The notes under the pieces are model-generated. The model saw only the letters and a program-made list of their open reading frames with translations, was not told where the DNA came from and did not search any database. From Mangrovicoccus algicola (GTDB lineage Bacteria; Pseudomonadota; Alphaproteobacteria; Rhodobacterales; Rhodobacteraceae), in assembly GCF_014903745.1 (NCBI RefSeq), contig NZ_JACVXA010000044.1, forward strand, positions 1-42,696: a DNA stretch of 42,696 bases, read 5' to 3'. Numbering within the stretch: the stretch's first letter is position 1; every line of letters starts with the position of its first letter. A program made the translations under genes and the position numbers. Positions 25,811 through 34,007 of the stretch are shown piece by piece.

Positions 25811-27198
25811 CCGAGGATCTCCTTCCAGCGTGCGATCTGGGTCCGCACCTGGTCGGGCGCGGTCCCGCCGTAACTCTGGCGGCTGGCGACCGAGTTGTGA
25901 ACCCCGAGCACGTCGAAAACCGCCGGCGTGATGCCGGGATGGACGGTGTGCATCTGTTCGAGGCTGAGTTCGGGCAGGTCGATCCCCGCCTGCTCGGCCA
26001 GCGCCACCAGCGACCCGGTGACATGATGCGCCTCGCGGAAGGGCAGGCCCAGCTCGCGCACCAGCCAGTCGGCCAGGTCGGTGGCGGTGGAGAAGCCGGC
26101 CGAGGCGGCGGCTTCCAGCGCCGGGGTGTTCGCGGCCATGTCGCGCACCATCCCCTCCATCGCCGCCAGCGCCAGCATCAGCGTGTCGGCCGCGTCGAAG
26201 ACCTGTTCCTTGTCCTCCTGCATGTCCTTGGAATAGGCCAGAGGCAGCCCCTTCATCACGGTCAAAAGCGCCACCAGCGCGCCGGTGATGCGCGCGACCT
26301 TGGCGCGGATCAGCTCGGCCGCGTCGGGATTGCGTTTCTGCGGCATGATCGAGGAGCCGGTGGAGAAGCGGTCCGACAGCTTGACGAAGCGGAACTGCGC
26401 GGAGGACCAGATCACCAGCTCCTCGGCGAAGCGCGACAGATGCGTGGCGCAGATCGAGGAGGCGGCCAGGAATTCCAGCGCGAAATCGCGGTCGGACACG
26501 GCATCCAGCGAATTGGCCATAGGCCGGTCGAAGCGCAGCGCCTCGGCGGTCATATGGCGGTCGATCGGAAACGAGGTGCCCGCCAGCGCGGCGGCGCCCA
26601 GCGGGCATTCGTTCATCCGCTTGCGCGCGTCGCGGAACCGCGACAGGTCGCGGGCGAACATCTCGACATAGGCCATCATGTGATGGCCCCAGGTCACCGG
26701 CTGGGCGGTCTGCAGATGGGTGAAGCCCGGCATCACCCAGTCGGCCCCGGCCTCGGCCTGGGCGACCAGCGCGCGCATCAGCGCCAAGAGCCCGATCTCG
26801 GCCGCGTCGCACTGGTCGCGCACCCACAGCCGGAAATCCGTCGCCACCTGGTCGTTGCGGCTGCGCGCGGTGTGCAGGCGCCCGGCGGCCGGACCGACGA
26901 TCTCGGTCAGGCGGCTCTCCACATTCATGTGGATGTCCTCCAGCGCGGTGGAGAAGACCAGTTTTCCGGCCTCGATCTCTGACAAGACGGTGAGCAGGCC
27001 TTCCCGCATCGCCTCGGCCTCGCTAGGGTCCACGATGCCCGTGGCGGCCAGCATGGCGGCATGGGCGCGCGACCCTTCGATGTCCTGGGAGGCCAGCCGC
27101 TTGTCGAACCCGATCGAGGCATTGATCGCCTCCATGATCGCGTCCGGTCCGGCGGCGAAACGGCCGCCCCACATGGCATTCTGGGTCTTGTCAGTCAT
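25807..27198 (-). CDS. argH: Argininosuccinate lyase
   Basis: Final step of arginine synthesis: argininosuccinate to arginine plus fumarate. The 463 residues carry the fumarase/aspartase superfamily marks: SRNDQVATD (about 113-121), [14 protein letters not shown], and the flexible signature loop [12 protein letters not shown] with the catalytic serine. The start [14 protein letters not shown] is typical. The gene is divergent from the thioredoxin-like gene, with 31 bases between starts, so their promoters must overlap or sit inside neighbours. It is followed without a gap by two lipoprotein genes. Confidence 0.97.
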   Translation of the reverse strand: MTDKTQNAMWGGRFAAGPDAIMEAINASIGFDKRLASQDIEGSRAHAAMLAATGIVDPSEAEAMREGLLTVLSEIEAGKLVFSTALEDIHMNVESRLTEIVGPAAGRLHTARSRNDQVATDFRLWVRDQCDAAEIGLLALMRALVAQAEAGADWVMPGFTHLQTAQPVTWGHHMMAYVEMFARDLSRFRDARKRMNECPLGAAALAGTSFPIDRHMTAEALRFDRPMANSLDAVSDRDFALEFLAASSICATHLSRFAEELVIWSSAQFRFVKLSDRFSTGSSIMPQKRNPDAAELIRAKVARITGALVALLTVMKGLPLAYSKDMQEDKEQVFDAADTLMLALAAMEGMVRDMAANTPALEAAASAGFSTATDLADWLVRELGLPFREAHHVTGSLVALAEQAGIDLPELSLEQMHTVHPGITPAVFDVLGVHNSVASRQSYGGTAPDQVRTQIARWKEILG

Positions 27199-27229
27199 CG
27201 GGTCCGCCCCTCGGGAGAAAAAGGTCGCA

Positions 27230-27790
27230 ATGAAGCTTGTCAGGTCCGTCGCCCTCTACACCGCGCTGGCGCTCTGCGCAAATCCGGGTCTCGCCGATCC
27301 CGGGATCGAGGCGCTGCGCGACGGCAGCCTGAAGAAGCTGGTGGTGCATTCCGCGCCCAGACCCGCCTCGGAGGCCGGGTTCGAGACATTCGAGGGCGCG
27401 CCCGTCTCCCTTGCCGATTACCGCGGGCAGGTGGTGCTGCTGAATTTCTGGGCGACCTGGTGCGCGCCCTGCCGCAAGGAGATGCCCGCGCTCGACGCGC
27501 TGCAGCGCGATCTGGGCGGCGAGGATTTCCAGGTCGTGACCGTGGCCACCGGGCGGCAGGCCCCCGCGGCGATCACCCGGTTCCTCGACGAAACCGGCGC
27601 CGATGCCCTGCCCCGCCACCGCGATCCCAAGATGGCGCTGGCGCGGGACATGGCGGTGCTGGGCCTGCCGGTGACGGTGCTGATCGACCGGCAGGGCAAC
27701 GAGGTGGCGCGGCTGCAGGGCGATGCCGAATGGGACAGCGAGAGCGCCCGCGCCATCATCGCCGCGCTGACCGCACAGGGCGACAGCTGA
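27230..27790 (+). CDS. TlpA-like periplasmic thioredoxin-fold protein
   Basis: A 186-residue protein with an export signal (about 1-22, ending NPGLA) and a thioredoxin/AhpC-TSA-like domain. The redox motif is WCAPC (Cys78, Cys81) in [17 protein letters not shown]. The cis-Pro loop is [10 protein letters not shown]. This is the TlpA/ResA/DsbE type, which reduces disulfides in the periplasm, for example for cytochrome c maturation or copper delivery. No cytochrome genes are adjacent, so the partner is unknown. AAAGG lies six bases before the ATG at 27230. Confidence 0.88.
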   Translation: MKLVRSVALYTALALCANPGLADPGIEALRDGSLKKLVVHSAPRPASEAGFETFEGAPVSLADYRGQVVLLNFWATWCAPCRKEMPALDALQRDLGGEDFQVVTVATGRQAPAAITRFLDETGADALPRHRDPKMALARDMAVLGLPVTVLIDRQGNEVARLQGDAEWDSESARAIIAALTAQGDS

Positions 27791-27808
27791 GGCCGCCCGC
27801 AGGCGGCC
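27791..27808. terminator. Bidirectional hairpin between convergent genes
   Basis: GGCCGCC (27791-27797) pairs with GGCGGCC (27802-27808) around a CGCA loop, in the 25 bases separating the ends of the tlpA-like gene and cbiM. There is no T-run. Confidence 0.5.
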
Positions 27809-27815
27809 CCGCGGA

Positions 27816-28487
27816 TCAGCTCAAAAGACGGCGGTTGAAGAGCGGCCCCGAAACCGTGCCGCGCGCCGATTTGGCGATGCCCAGCACGGCCAGGTCGGCC
27901 AGCGGCTCCAGCAGGATCACCGCCATGTAGGCGATGCCGAAACTGGCGACATTGGCCAGGTTCTCGGCGCCGAATCCCTGCCCGTAAAGCGCCCAGAAGG
28001 CGACCCAGGCGACCACCCCGCCCTGATAGGCGGTGGAAAGTTTCAGCGCCTGCAGATAGGTCAGATCGACATAGGCGGTGCCCGGCGCGATGATGCGCTT
28101 CGCCAGCTCCGCCACGGCCCAGAGCGGCACGATCAGCGTGGTGACGTTCATCCCGTATTGCGGCAGGTCGAAGGGCGCGAAGAACAGCCCCTGGATCAGG
28201 AGCCCCGCCGCCAGCCCGATCGAGGCCGCCCCCCCGCCGAACAGCAGGAACAGCGTCGAGCCGAGGATGAAATGCACCTCCGACACGCCGACCGGGAAAT
28301 GCGGCAGGATCTCGAAAAACGCGAAGACCAGCGCGGTGGTCGCCACCGAACGGCCGATCAGCGCCGCCGCGCCGCTGTCGCGGATGGTTTCCATCGCCAT
28401 CTTGCCGGCCAGGGCGAAGCCGCCCGCCGCCGTGGCGTAGGATAGGAAAAGTTTCGCGCCGGTCACGACGCCTTCCTCGATATGCAT
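27816..28487 (-). CDS. cbiM: CbiM, substrate-binding membrane component of a cobalt ECF transporter
   Basis: The protein begins MHIEEGVVTG. The N-terminal Met-His pair coordinates Co(II) or Ni(II) in CbiM/NikM proteins, which fixes the ATG at 28487. The 223 residues contain about seven membrane helices, with the GVSEVHFILGSTLFLLFG segment holding a further conserved His. A cobalamin riboswitch precedes it, which supports cobalt rather than nickel. No cbiN, cbiQ or cbiO follows: the next gene is convergent 26 bases away. The transporter partners are therefore elsewhere, or the protein works alone. Confidence 0.9.
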   Translation of the reverse strand: MHIEEGVVTGAKLFLSYATAAGGFALAGKMAMETIRDSGAAALIGRSVATTALVFAFFEILPHFPVGVSEVHFILGSTLFLLFGGGAASIGLAAGLLIQGLFFAPFDLPQYGMNVTTLIVPLWAVAELAKRIIAPGTAYVDLTYLQALKLSTAYQGGVVAWVAFWALYGQGFGAENLANVASFGIAYMAVILLEPLADLAVLGIAKSARGTVSGPLFNRRLLS

Positions 28488-28500
28488 GTCACTGTCCTTT

Positions 28501-28517
28501 CCGCACCCACCGTGCGG
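28501..28517 (-). promoter_or_regulatory. Hairpin at the riboswitch output, just before the cbiM ribosome binding site
   Basis: CCGCAC (28501-28506) pairs with GTGCGG (28512-28517) around a five-base loop. On the transcript it ends a few bases before AAAGGA, the cbiM Shine-Dalgarno sequence. The position suggests control of translation initiation. There is no T-run for termination. Confidence 0.5.
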
Positions 28518-28544
28518 GTTGATCCATCGCCCCTTGCCGGGGCC

Positions 28545-28703
28545 TTGCGATGGCAGGTCTCCTGACTCGCGGCCCTCGCCCTCCCCCGCCTTCCCGGATC
28601 CGCGGATCCAGTGGCCACCGGGGGAGCGCCGCCGCCTACAGTTGCGGGGGCAGTCACGGATTCGGTCCCTGATGGGTACGCCTGACCGTGTTCCCTTTCT
28701 CAT
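28545..28703 (-). promoter_or_regulatory. Cobalamin (adenosylcobalamin) riboswitch
   Basis: Read on the reverse strand, the B12 box AGTCAGGAGACCTGCCA (28567 down to 28551) matches the consensus exactly. Further upstream the conserved core segment GTGACTGCCCCCGCAACTG and GTAGGCGGC (about 28660-28625) is present, and the 5' end shows GGGAACACGGTCAG (28695-28682 region). GCCACTGG (28615-28608) is also of family type. The order and spacing suit a complete aptamer upstream of cbiM. Binding of cobalamin should lower cbiM expression. Confidence 0.93.
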
Positions 28704-28784
28704 CCCGCCCGCCTTTGGCGCGCGGGAACCATCGCCGACAGGATGCCGCAGCCGCGCCGCGGCGTAAAGCGCGCCGTTGGCCGC

Positions 28785-29348
28785 TCAGCCGCCGAGGGCG
28801 CGGTGGCGCGGGCAGGACGCGACGTGATCGTTCACCAGCCCGCAGGCCTGCATCCAGGCATAGGTGATGGTCGGGCCGCAGAAGCGGAATCCGCGCGCCT
28901 TCAGATCCTTCGACAGGGCGCGCGATTCGGGAGTTTCGGCGGGCACCTCCGCGAGGCTGGCGCGCCCGGGCTGCAACACCTCGCCGCCGGTGAAGCTCCA
29001 GCAATGCGCGGCGAAGGCCTCGGGGCTGCCGAACTCCAGATAGGCGCGGGCATTGCCGATCGTCGCCTCGATCTTGCCGCGATGGCGCACGATCCCGGCA
29101 TCGCCCAGAAGGCGCTGGACCTCGGGCTCCCCCCAGCGGGCGATCTCCTGCGGCTCGAACCCCTCGAAGGCCGCGCGGAAGGCGTCGCGCTTGCGCAGGA
29201 TGGTGATCCAGCTGAGCCCCGCCTGGAACCCGTCGAGGATCAGCTTTTCCCACAGCGCGCGGCCGTCGCGTTCGGGCACGCCCCATTCGGTATCGTGATA
29301 GGCCACGTAGAGCGGGTCCGTCCCGCACCAGCCGCATCTTCCGTCCAT
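28785..29348 (-). CDS. tag: DNA-3-methyladenine glycosylase I
   Basis: Removes 3-methyladenine from alkylated DNA. The 187-residue protein has the Tag zinc ligands: Cys5 (MDGRCGWCG), His18 (YHDTEWG) and the C-terminal His and Cys (NDHVASCPRH). The base-binding and lesion-recognition segments LILDGFQAGLSWITIL and GFRFCGPTITYAWMQACG are diagnostic. It lies alone on the reverse strand between the cbiM riboswitch and the divergent phaA gene. Confidence 0.95.
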   Translation of the reverse strand: MDGRCGWCGTDPLYVAYHDTEWGVPERDGRALWEKLILDGFQAGLSWITILRKRDAFRAAFEGFEPQEIARWGEPEVQRLLGDAGIVRHRGKIEATIGNARAYLEFGSPEAFAAHCWSFTGGEVLQPGRASLAEVPAETPESRALSKDLKARGFRFCGPTITYAWMQACGLVNDHVASCPRHRALGG

Positions 29349-29433
29349 CTTGCCGCCCTCCGCCGGTCACGCCTCGCGAACGTAACCGGAACATGCCGCC
29401 ACGCCAAGCCCGGAGCCCGCGGCGCGCTTGTCT

Positions 29434-29444
29434 TTGCGGCGCAA
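29434..29444. promoter_or_regulatory. TTGC-N3-GCAA dyad upstream of phaA
   Basis: TTGCGGCGCAA is a perfect inverted repeat. It lies 30 bases before a possible -35 box of phaA. The regulator PhaR of Paracoccus is reported to bind TGC-rich sites of the CTGC-N3-GCAG kind, which this resembles in spacing. The assignment to PhaR is a guess. Confidence 0.35.
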
Positions 29445-29473
29445 TCGTGATGCGACATGAGACTATCTGTCCG

Positions 29474-29501
29474 TTGCTCCGTCCCCCGGTTGGTCCCTAA
29501 T
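29474..29501 (+). promoter_or_regulatory. Candidate phaA promoter
   Basis: TTGCTC (29474-29479), a 16-base spacer and CCTAAT (29496-29501, four of six matches to TATAAT) lie about 60 bases before the phaA start codon. The match is modest. Confidence 0.3.
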
Positions 29502-29562
29502 CAGGAGATGTCGGTCCGGGCCACGGCACCGGGCTTCACAGGAGAAGGGGGAGACCTACCTC

Positions 29563-30738
29563 ATGACCGGTATCGTTATCGCATCGGCCGCCCGCACCGC
29601 GGTCGGCAGTTTCCTTGGCTCCTTTGCCAATACTCCGGCCAGCGACCTCGGCGCCGCCGTGATCGAGGCGGTCGTCGCCCGCGCCGGGATCGACAAGGCC
29701 GAGGTGTCCGAAACCATCCTGGGCCAGGTTCTGACCGCCGCCCAGGGCCAGAACCCCGCCCGCCAGGCGCATATCAAGGCCGGGCTTCCGGCCGAATCCG
29801 CCGCCTGGGGCATCAACCAGGTCTGCGGCTCGGGGCTGCGCGCCGTGGCGCTGGGGGCCCAGCACATCATGCTGGGCGATGCCTCCATGGTCATCGCCGG
29901 CGGACAGGAGAACATGTCGCTGAGCCCCCATGCCGCCGCGCTGCGCCAGGGCCAGAAGATGGGCGACATGTCCTATGTCGACACCATGATCCGCGACGGC
30001 CTGTGGGACGCGTTCAACGACTACCACATGGGCCAGACCGCCGAGAACGTCGCCGAGAAATGGCAGATCAGCCGCGACATGCAGGATGAATTCGCCGTCG
30101 CCTCGCAGAACAAGGCCGAGGCCGCGCAGGCGGCGGGCAAGTTCGCCGACGAGATCGTCCCCTATGTCATCAAGACCCGCAAGGGCGAGGTCACGGTGGA
30201 TGCCGACGAATACATCCGCAAGGGCGCGACAATCGAGGCGATGCAGAAGCTGCGCCCGGCCTTCACCCGCGACGGGTCGGTCACCGCGGGCAATGCCTCG
30301 GGGATCAATGACGGCGCGGCCGCGGTCCTGCTGATGAGCGCCGCCGAGGCCGAAAAGCGCGGGATCGCGCCGCTGGCCCATATCAAATCCTATGCCACGG
30401 CCGGGCTGGACCCGTCGATCATGGGGGTCGGGCCGATCTATGCCTCGCGCAAGGCGCTGGAGAAGGCCGGCTGGAGCGTCGACGACCTCGACCTGATCGA
30501 GGCCAACGAGGCCTTCGCCGCCCAGGCCTGCGCGGTGAACAAGGACATGGGCTGGGATCCGGCGAAGGTGAACGTCAATGGCGGCGCCATCGCCATCGGC
30601 CACCCGATCGGCGCCTCGGGCTGCCGCGTGCTGAACACGCTGCTCTTCGAGATGAAGCGCCGCGACGCGAAGAAGGGCCTGGCCACGCTGTGCATCGGCG
30701 GCGGCATGGGTGTCGCGCTGTGCGTCGAGCGTCCCTGA
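29563..30738 (+). CDS. phaA: Acetyl-CoA acetyltransferase (beta-ketothiolase) for PHB
   Basis: Condenses two acetyl-CoA into acetoacetyl-CoA. The 391 residues carry thiolase motifs: nucleophile Cys88 ([11 protein letters not shown]), the GHPIGASG histidine near 347, and the second catalytic Cys near 377 (LCIGGGMG). The start [17 protein letters not shown] is standard for PhaA-type enzymes. A purine-rich AGAAGGGGGAG precedes the ATG. phaB follows 67 bases later. The PHB synthase and phasin genes are not in this window. Confidence 0.96.
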   Translation: MTGIVIASAARTAVGSFLGSFANTPASDLGAAVIEAVVARAGIDKAEVSETILGQVLTAAQGQNPARQAHIKAGLPAESAAWGINQVCGSGLRAVALGAQHIMLGDASMVIAGGQENMSLSPHAAALRQGQKMGDMSYVDTMIRDGLWDAFNDYHMGQTAENVAEKWQISRDMQDEFAVASQNKAEAAQAAGKFADEIVPYVIKTRKGEVTVDADEYIRKGATIEAMQKLRPAFTRDGSVTAGNASGINDGAAAVLLMSAAEAEKRGIAPLAHIKSYATAGLDPSIMGVGPIYASRKALEKAGWSVDDLDLIEANEAFAAQACAVNKDMGWDPAKVNVNGGAIAIGHPIGASGCRVLNTLLFEMKRRDAKKGLATLCIGGGMGVALCVERP

Positions 30739-30805
30739 CCTGAACCCTGCCCTGCGCCCCGCCCGGGCGCAGGGCCCCGAGACCCACGAAAAGAGAGGGA
30801 CGAAG

Positions 30806-31528
30806 ATGGGACGTGTAGCATTGGTCACCGGCGGCGTGCGCGGCATCGGCGCGGCGATCGCCAAGGCCCTGACCGCGGAAGGCTATACCGTGGCCGCCAC
30901 CTATGCCGGCAATGACGCCGCGGCCAAGGAATTCAGGGAAGAGACCGGCATCGCGGTCTACAAGTGGAACGTGCGCGACTACGAGGATTCCAAGACCGGG
31001 ATCGAACAGGTCGAATCCGAGCTGGGCCCGATCGACGTGGTCGTCGCCAATGCCGGGATCACCAAGGACGCGCCCTTCCACAAGATGACCCCCGAACAGT
31101 GGAACCAGGTGGTCGACACCAACCTGACCGGCGTGTTCAACACCATCCATCCCTGCTGGCCGGGCATGCGCGAACGCGGCTTCGGCCGGGTGATCGTGAT
31201 CTCCTCGATCAACGGCCAGAAGGGCCAGTTCGGCCAGGTCAACTACGCCGCCACCAAGGCGGGGGATCTGGGCATCATCCGGTCGCTGGCGCAGGAAGGC
31301 GCGGCCAAGGGGATCACCGCCAACGCGATCTGCCCGGGCTATATCGGCACCGACATGGTCATGGCGATCGACGAGAAGATCCGCGAGAAGATCGTCGCGG
31401 GCATCCCGGCGGGCCGCCTGGGCACGCCCGAGGAAATCGCCCGCTGCGTGTGTTTCCTGGCCTCCGACGAGTCGGGCTTCATCAACGGCTCGACCATCTC
31501 GGCCAACGGCGCGCAGTTCTTCTCCTGA
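30806..31528 (+). CDS. phaB: Acetoacetyl-CoA reductase (NADPH) for PHB
   Basis: Reduces acetoacetyl-CoA to (R)-3-hydroxybutyryl-CoA, the PHB monomer donor. The 240-residue short-chain dehydrogenase has the cofactor loop TGGVRGIGAAIA (8-19), NAG near 88, catalytic Ser in ISSINGQKGQFGQ, the Tyr-x-x-x-Lys pair in NYAATKAG, and the PhaB-typical ANAICPGYIGTDM. AGAGAGGGA lies a few bases before the ATG. The gene shares a transcript with phaA. Confidence 0.96.
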   Translation: MGRVALVTGGVRGIGAAIAKALTAEGYTVAATYAGNDAAAKEFREETGIAVYKWNVRDYEDSKTGIEQVESELGPIDVVVANAGITKDAPFHKMTPEQWNQVVDTNLTGVFNTIHPCWPGMRERGFGRVIVISSINGQKGQFGQVNYAATKAGDLGIIRSLAQEGAAKGITANAICPGYIGTDMVMAIDEKIREKIVAGIPAGRLGTPEEIARCVCFLASDESGFINGSTISANGAQFFS

Positions 31529-31550
31529 GCCGCGCCGATTGCCCTGCCCC

Positions 31551-31577
31551 CTCCCCCGCGCTGCGGCGCGAGGGGGG
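31551..31577 (+). terminator. Hairpin terminator after phaAB
   Basis: CTCCCCCGCGC (31551-31561) folds with GCGCGAGGGGGG (31566-31577) into an 11-bp stem with one bulged A, one G-U pair and a TGCG loop, 22 bases after the phaB stop. A short ATTT follows. Confidence 0.5.
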
Positions 31578-31613
31578 ATTTACCCCGGCCGCGCGCTGTC
31601 CTAGCTCTGGGCC

Positions 31614-32399
31614 ATGACCGAGTCCCTCTCCCATGATGATCTGCGGCTCTGCCTGGAATGGCAGATCGAGCTTGGCGTGGACGAGGCGATCTCGGAAACG
31701 CCGCTGAACCGCTACGAGCTGCCCCAGCAGGCCCCGCGCAGCCCGGCCCCGGCGGCCGACGCCCCCTCCGCGCCCGCGGTGCAGGCCGGCCCGGATCCGG
31801 TTGCGGTGGCCCGGGCGGCCGCCGAGGCCGCCCCCGACCTCGAGTCCCTGCGCGCGCAGCTGGCGGAATACGCGCATTGCGACCTGAAGCGCGGCGCGCG
31901 CAACCTGGTTTTCGCCGACGGGCGTCCCGGCGCGCGGGTCATGATCATCGGCGAATCGCCGGGCCGCGAGGAGGACCAGCAGGGCCGTCCCTTCATCGGC
32001 CAGGCGGGACAGCTGCTCGACCGGATGCTGGGGGCGATCGGCCTGTCGCGGCAAAGCCCCGATATCGGCCGCGCCGTCTACATCACCAATGTCCTGCCCT
32101 GGCGGCCACCGCAGAACCGCGACCCGAAACCCGAGGAACTGGCCATGCTGCTGCCCTTCCTCGAACGCCATGTCGCCCTGGCCGCACCGGAGGTGCTGGT
32201 GCTGATGGGCAATGCCGCCTGCCAGGCGGTGCTGGACAGCCGCGGCATCACCCGCCTGAGGGGGACCTGGGCCCGGGGCTTCGGCCTGCCGGTCCTGCCG
32301 ATGCTGCATCCCGCCTATCTGCTGCGCATGCCGCAGGCCAAGCGCGACGCCTGGGCCGACCTGCTGGAACTCGACCGGCATCTGGAGGGCGGCTCTTGA
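31614..32399 (+). CDS. Family 4-type uracil-DNA glycosylase
   Basis: Excises uracil from DNA. The 261 residues have an N-terminal region (1-80) of alphaproteobacterial type, with the Ala/Pro-rich part at about 40-75. The glycosylase domain follows: motif 1 GESPGREEDQQGRPFIGQAG with the catalytic acidic pair, ITNVLPWRPPQNRDP, and motif 2 HPAYLLR. Classical family 4 enzymes bind a 4Fe-4S cluster through four cysteines. I see only three Cys in the whole protein (LRLCLEW, AHCDLK, AACQAV), so the cluster may be absent or altered. Its stop overlaps the next start. Confidence 0.88.
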   Translation: MTESLSHDDLRLCLEWQIELGVDEAISETPLNRYELPQQAPRSPAPAADAPSAPAVQAGPDPVAVARAAAEAAPDLESLRAQLAEYAHCDLKRGARNLVFADGRPGARVMIIGESPGREEDQQGRPFIGQAGQLLDRMLGAIGLSRQSPDIGRAVYITNVLPWRPPQNRDPKPEELAMLLPFLERHVALAAPEVLVLMGNAACQAVLDSRGITRLRGTWARGFGLPVLPMLHPAYLLRMPQAKRDAWADLLELDRHLEGGS

Positions 32400-32986
32400 G
32401 GATCCTCGCCTTTTCCGACCTGCATTGCGACCGCGGCGCGGCGCAGGCGCTGGTGGACGCCGCGGCCGGGGCAGATCTTGTCGTCGGAGCAGGCGATTTC
32501 GCCACGGCCCATCGGGGCCTTGCCGAGACGATGGACGCGCTGAAGCCCCTGGAGAGCAAGGCGGTCTATGTCCCCGGCAACAACGAGACGACGGCAGCGC
32601 TGCGCGCCGCGACGCGGGCCCGGGTGCTGCATGGCGAAACCATCGAGATCGGCGGGCTGGCCATCGCCGGGATCGGCGGGGCGGTCCCGCCCCTGCCGCC
32701 GCTGCCCTGGCGCTCCCACGACCTGACCGAGGACGAGGCGGAGGCCATGCTGGCACCGGTGGAGCGGGCCGACCTGCTGATCTGTCATTCCCCGCCCGAA
32801 GGCATCGCCGACCGGCTGGAGGACGGCCGCGGCATCGGCTCCACCGCGCTGCGCGCCGCCATCGCGCGGATCCGCCCCCGCCTTGCCGTCTGCGGCCATA
32901 TCCATGCCTGCTGGGGCGAGGAAGGCCGGATCGGCGGCACGCGGGTGGTCAATCTGGGCCCCGGCCCCAACTGGTTCGATCTGTGA
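32396..32986 (+). CDS. Calcineurin-like metallophosphoesterase
   Basis: A 196-residue phosphoesterase with all the dimetal motifs in order: SDLHCD (7-12), GAGDF (near 30), PGNNE (near 60; Asn-Glu where many have His-Glu), CHSPP (near 127) and CGHIHA (near 163). The TTG at 32396 is chosen as start because GGAGGG stands six bases upstream and because it overlaps the preceding stop (TTGA). There is no signal peptide. Substrate unknown. It is translationally coupled to the uracil-DNA glycosylase gene and followed one base later by moaB. Confidence 0.85.
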   Translation: MRILAFSDLHCDRGAAQALVDAAAGADLVVGAGDFATAHRGLAETMDALKPLESKAVYVPGNNETTAALRAATRARVLHGETIEIGGLAIAGIGGAVPPLPPLPWRSHDLTEDEAEAMLAPVERADLLICHSPPEGIADRLEDGRGIGSTALRAAIARIRPRLAVCGHIHACWGEEGRIGGTRVVNLGPGPNWFDL

Positions 32987-32987
32987 C

Positions 32988-33518
32988 ATGACGGAACGCG
33001 GCTTCATCCCCGTGCGCATCGCGCTGCTGACGGTCAGCGACACGCGCGGCCCCGAGGAGGACCGGTCCGGCGACCTTCTGGCCGGGCGCATCCATGCAGC
33101 GGGGCATCACCTGGCCGCGCGCGCCATCCTGCGCGACGATCGCGCCGCCATCGCCGCGCAGCTGCGCGCCTGGTGCGAAGATCCGCAGATCGACGTGGCG
33201 ATCTCGACCGGCGGCACCGGGCTGACCGGACGCGACGTGACGGTGGAGGCGCATCGCGACGTCTACGAGAAGGAAATCGACGCCTTCGCCACGGTCTTCA
33301 CCATCGTCTCGATGCAGAAGATCGGCACATCCGCGGTCCAGAGCCGCGCGACCGGCGGCGTCGCCTGCGGCACCTATCTGTTCGCCCTGCCGGGATCCTC
33401 CGGCGCCTGCCGCGATGCCTGGGACGAGATCCTGGAACGCCAGCTGGATTACCGCCACGCCCCCTGCAACTTCGTCGAGATCCTGCCCCGGCTGGACGAA
33501 CATATGCGCCGCAAGTGA
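32988..33518 (+). CDS. moaB: Molybdenum cofactor biosynthesis protein MoaB/Mog
   Basis: Binds molybdopterin and takes part in its adenylylation. The 176 residues have the MogA/MoaB fold: LLTVSDTRGPEEDRSGD near the start, STGGTGLTGRD (about 76-86), and LPGSSGACRDAWDEIL (about 142-157). It follows the phosphoesterase gene by one base, ending a three-gene operon. No other molybdenum-cofactor genes lie in the window. Confidence 0.93.
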   Translation: MTERGFIPVRIALLTVSDTRGPEEDRSGDLLAGRIHAAGHHLAARAILRDDRAAIAAQLRAWCEDPQIDVAISTGGTGLTGRDVTVEAHRDVYEKEIDAFATVFTIVSMQKIGTSAVQSRATGGVACGTYLFALPGSSGACRDAWDEILERQLDYRHAPCNFVEILPRLDEHMRRK

Positions 33519-33589
33519 GCCCGGCCCGGCCGAGGCCCCGCAGCGCGACGCCTTGCGGCGGGTTGCTTAACCCTCGCGCAACCCCGGGC

Positions 33590-33695
33590 GGCTAGTCTCG
33601 CGGGACCGGCTGCAGCCAAGCGCCGGAGCGTTAGCGAGTTCGGTCTTCCGGGCCAGGTGGGTGGGGTCCGTCCTTCGGGGCGGACCCCTTTTTTT
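33590..33695 (+). ncRNA. Candidate small RNA ending in an intrinsic terminator
   Basis: About 105 bases downstream of a -10-like TAGTCT (33593) and ending at the strong terminator. GACCG (33604-33608) can pair with CGGTC (33641-33645). The distance from the moaB stop (more than 70 bases to the supposed start) leaves room for its own promoter, but no good -35 box is visible. It may instead be the moaB 3' UTR. I do not recognise an RNA family. Confidence 0.3.
33663..33695 (+). terminator. Strong Rho-independent terminator with UUCG tetraloop
   Basis: GGGGTCCGTCC (33663-33673) pairs with GGGCGGACCCC (33678-33688), one G-U pair, around a TTCG loop. Seven T follow (33689-33695). This is the clearest intrinsic terminator in the window. 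Confidence 0.9.
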
Positions 33696-34007
33696 GCGCC
33701 AGACGTTTCATGCGCCGGCTCTTCATGCGCCGGTCGCAGTCTGCGCGGGCCGTCCGCCGGCCCCGGGCAAGCATGGCCCGGGACCCGTTTTTAACGGGAC
33801 AGCTCCCCGCGGGGGCGGGAGGCGGAACTGGATGATGTGAGGTGCCGCGATCCACCCGCCACGGGAAACGGAGGTCCCATCGCTGCGTCGCGTGACACGG
33901 ATGCTTTTCCGGTCGTGCTGCGCGCCGGTCCGCATGCGACGAATGGCGATCGGCATGCGGGCCGGGTGTGGGCACGCCGCTTCGGGCATGCCGGTCGGAG
34001 GGCGCCC

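Larger units (their letters stand above)
33519..34007. other. Intergenic region of 489 bases after moaB
   Basis: No convincing protein gene. It holds the candidate small RNA and strong terminator (33590-33695), a 12-base direct repeat (TTCATGCGCCGG at 33707 and 33722), and a second hairpin near 33762-33783 (CCCGGGC...GCCCGGG) followed shortly by TTTTT. The rest up to 34007 shows nothing I can name. Confidence 0.55.

Noticed and set aside
28486-28767. A forward open frame opposite the cbiM leader
   Set aside because: It is the antisense of the cobalamin riboswitch, which explains the conserved sequence.
33601-33660. A possible tRNA-like end (GTTCGGTC and GGGCCA)
   Set aside because: No acceptor stem, anticodon arm or D arm can be drawn around it.
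33707-33733. Two copies of TTCATGCGCCGG 15 bases apart
   Set aside because: Only two short copies, with no spacer regularity or nearby genes that would make a CRISPR or satellite. Probably a local duplication.
33631-33989. Reverse-strand frames after moaB, with an RRMKSRRMKR-like end
   Set aside because: They run across the terminator and a 12-base direct repeat, have no good start signal and match nothing I know.
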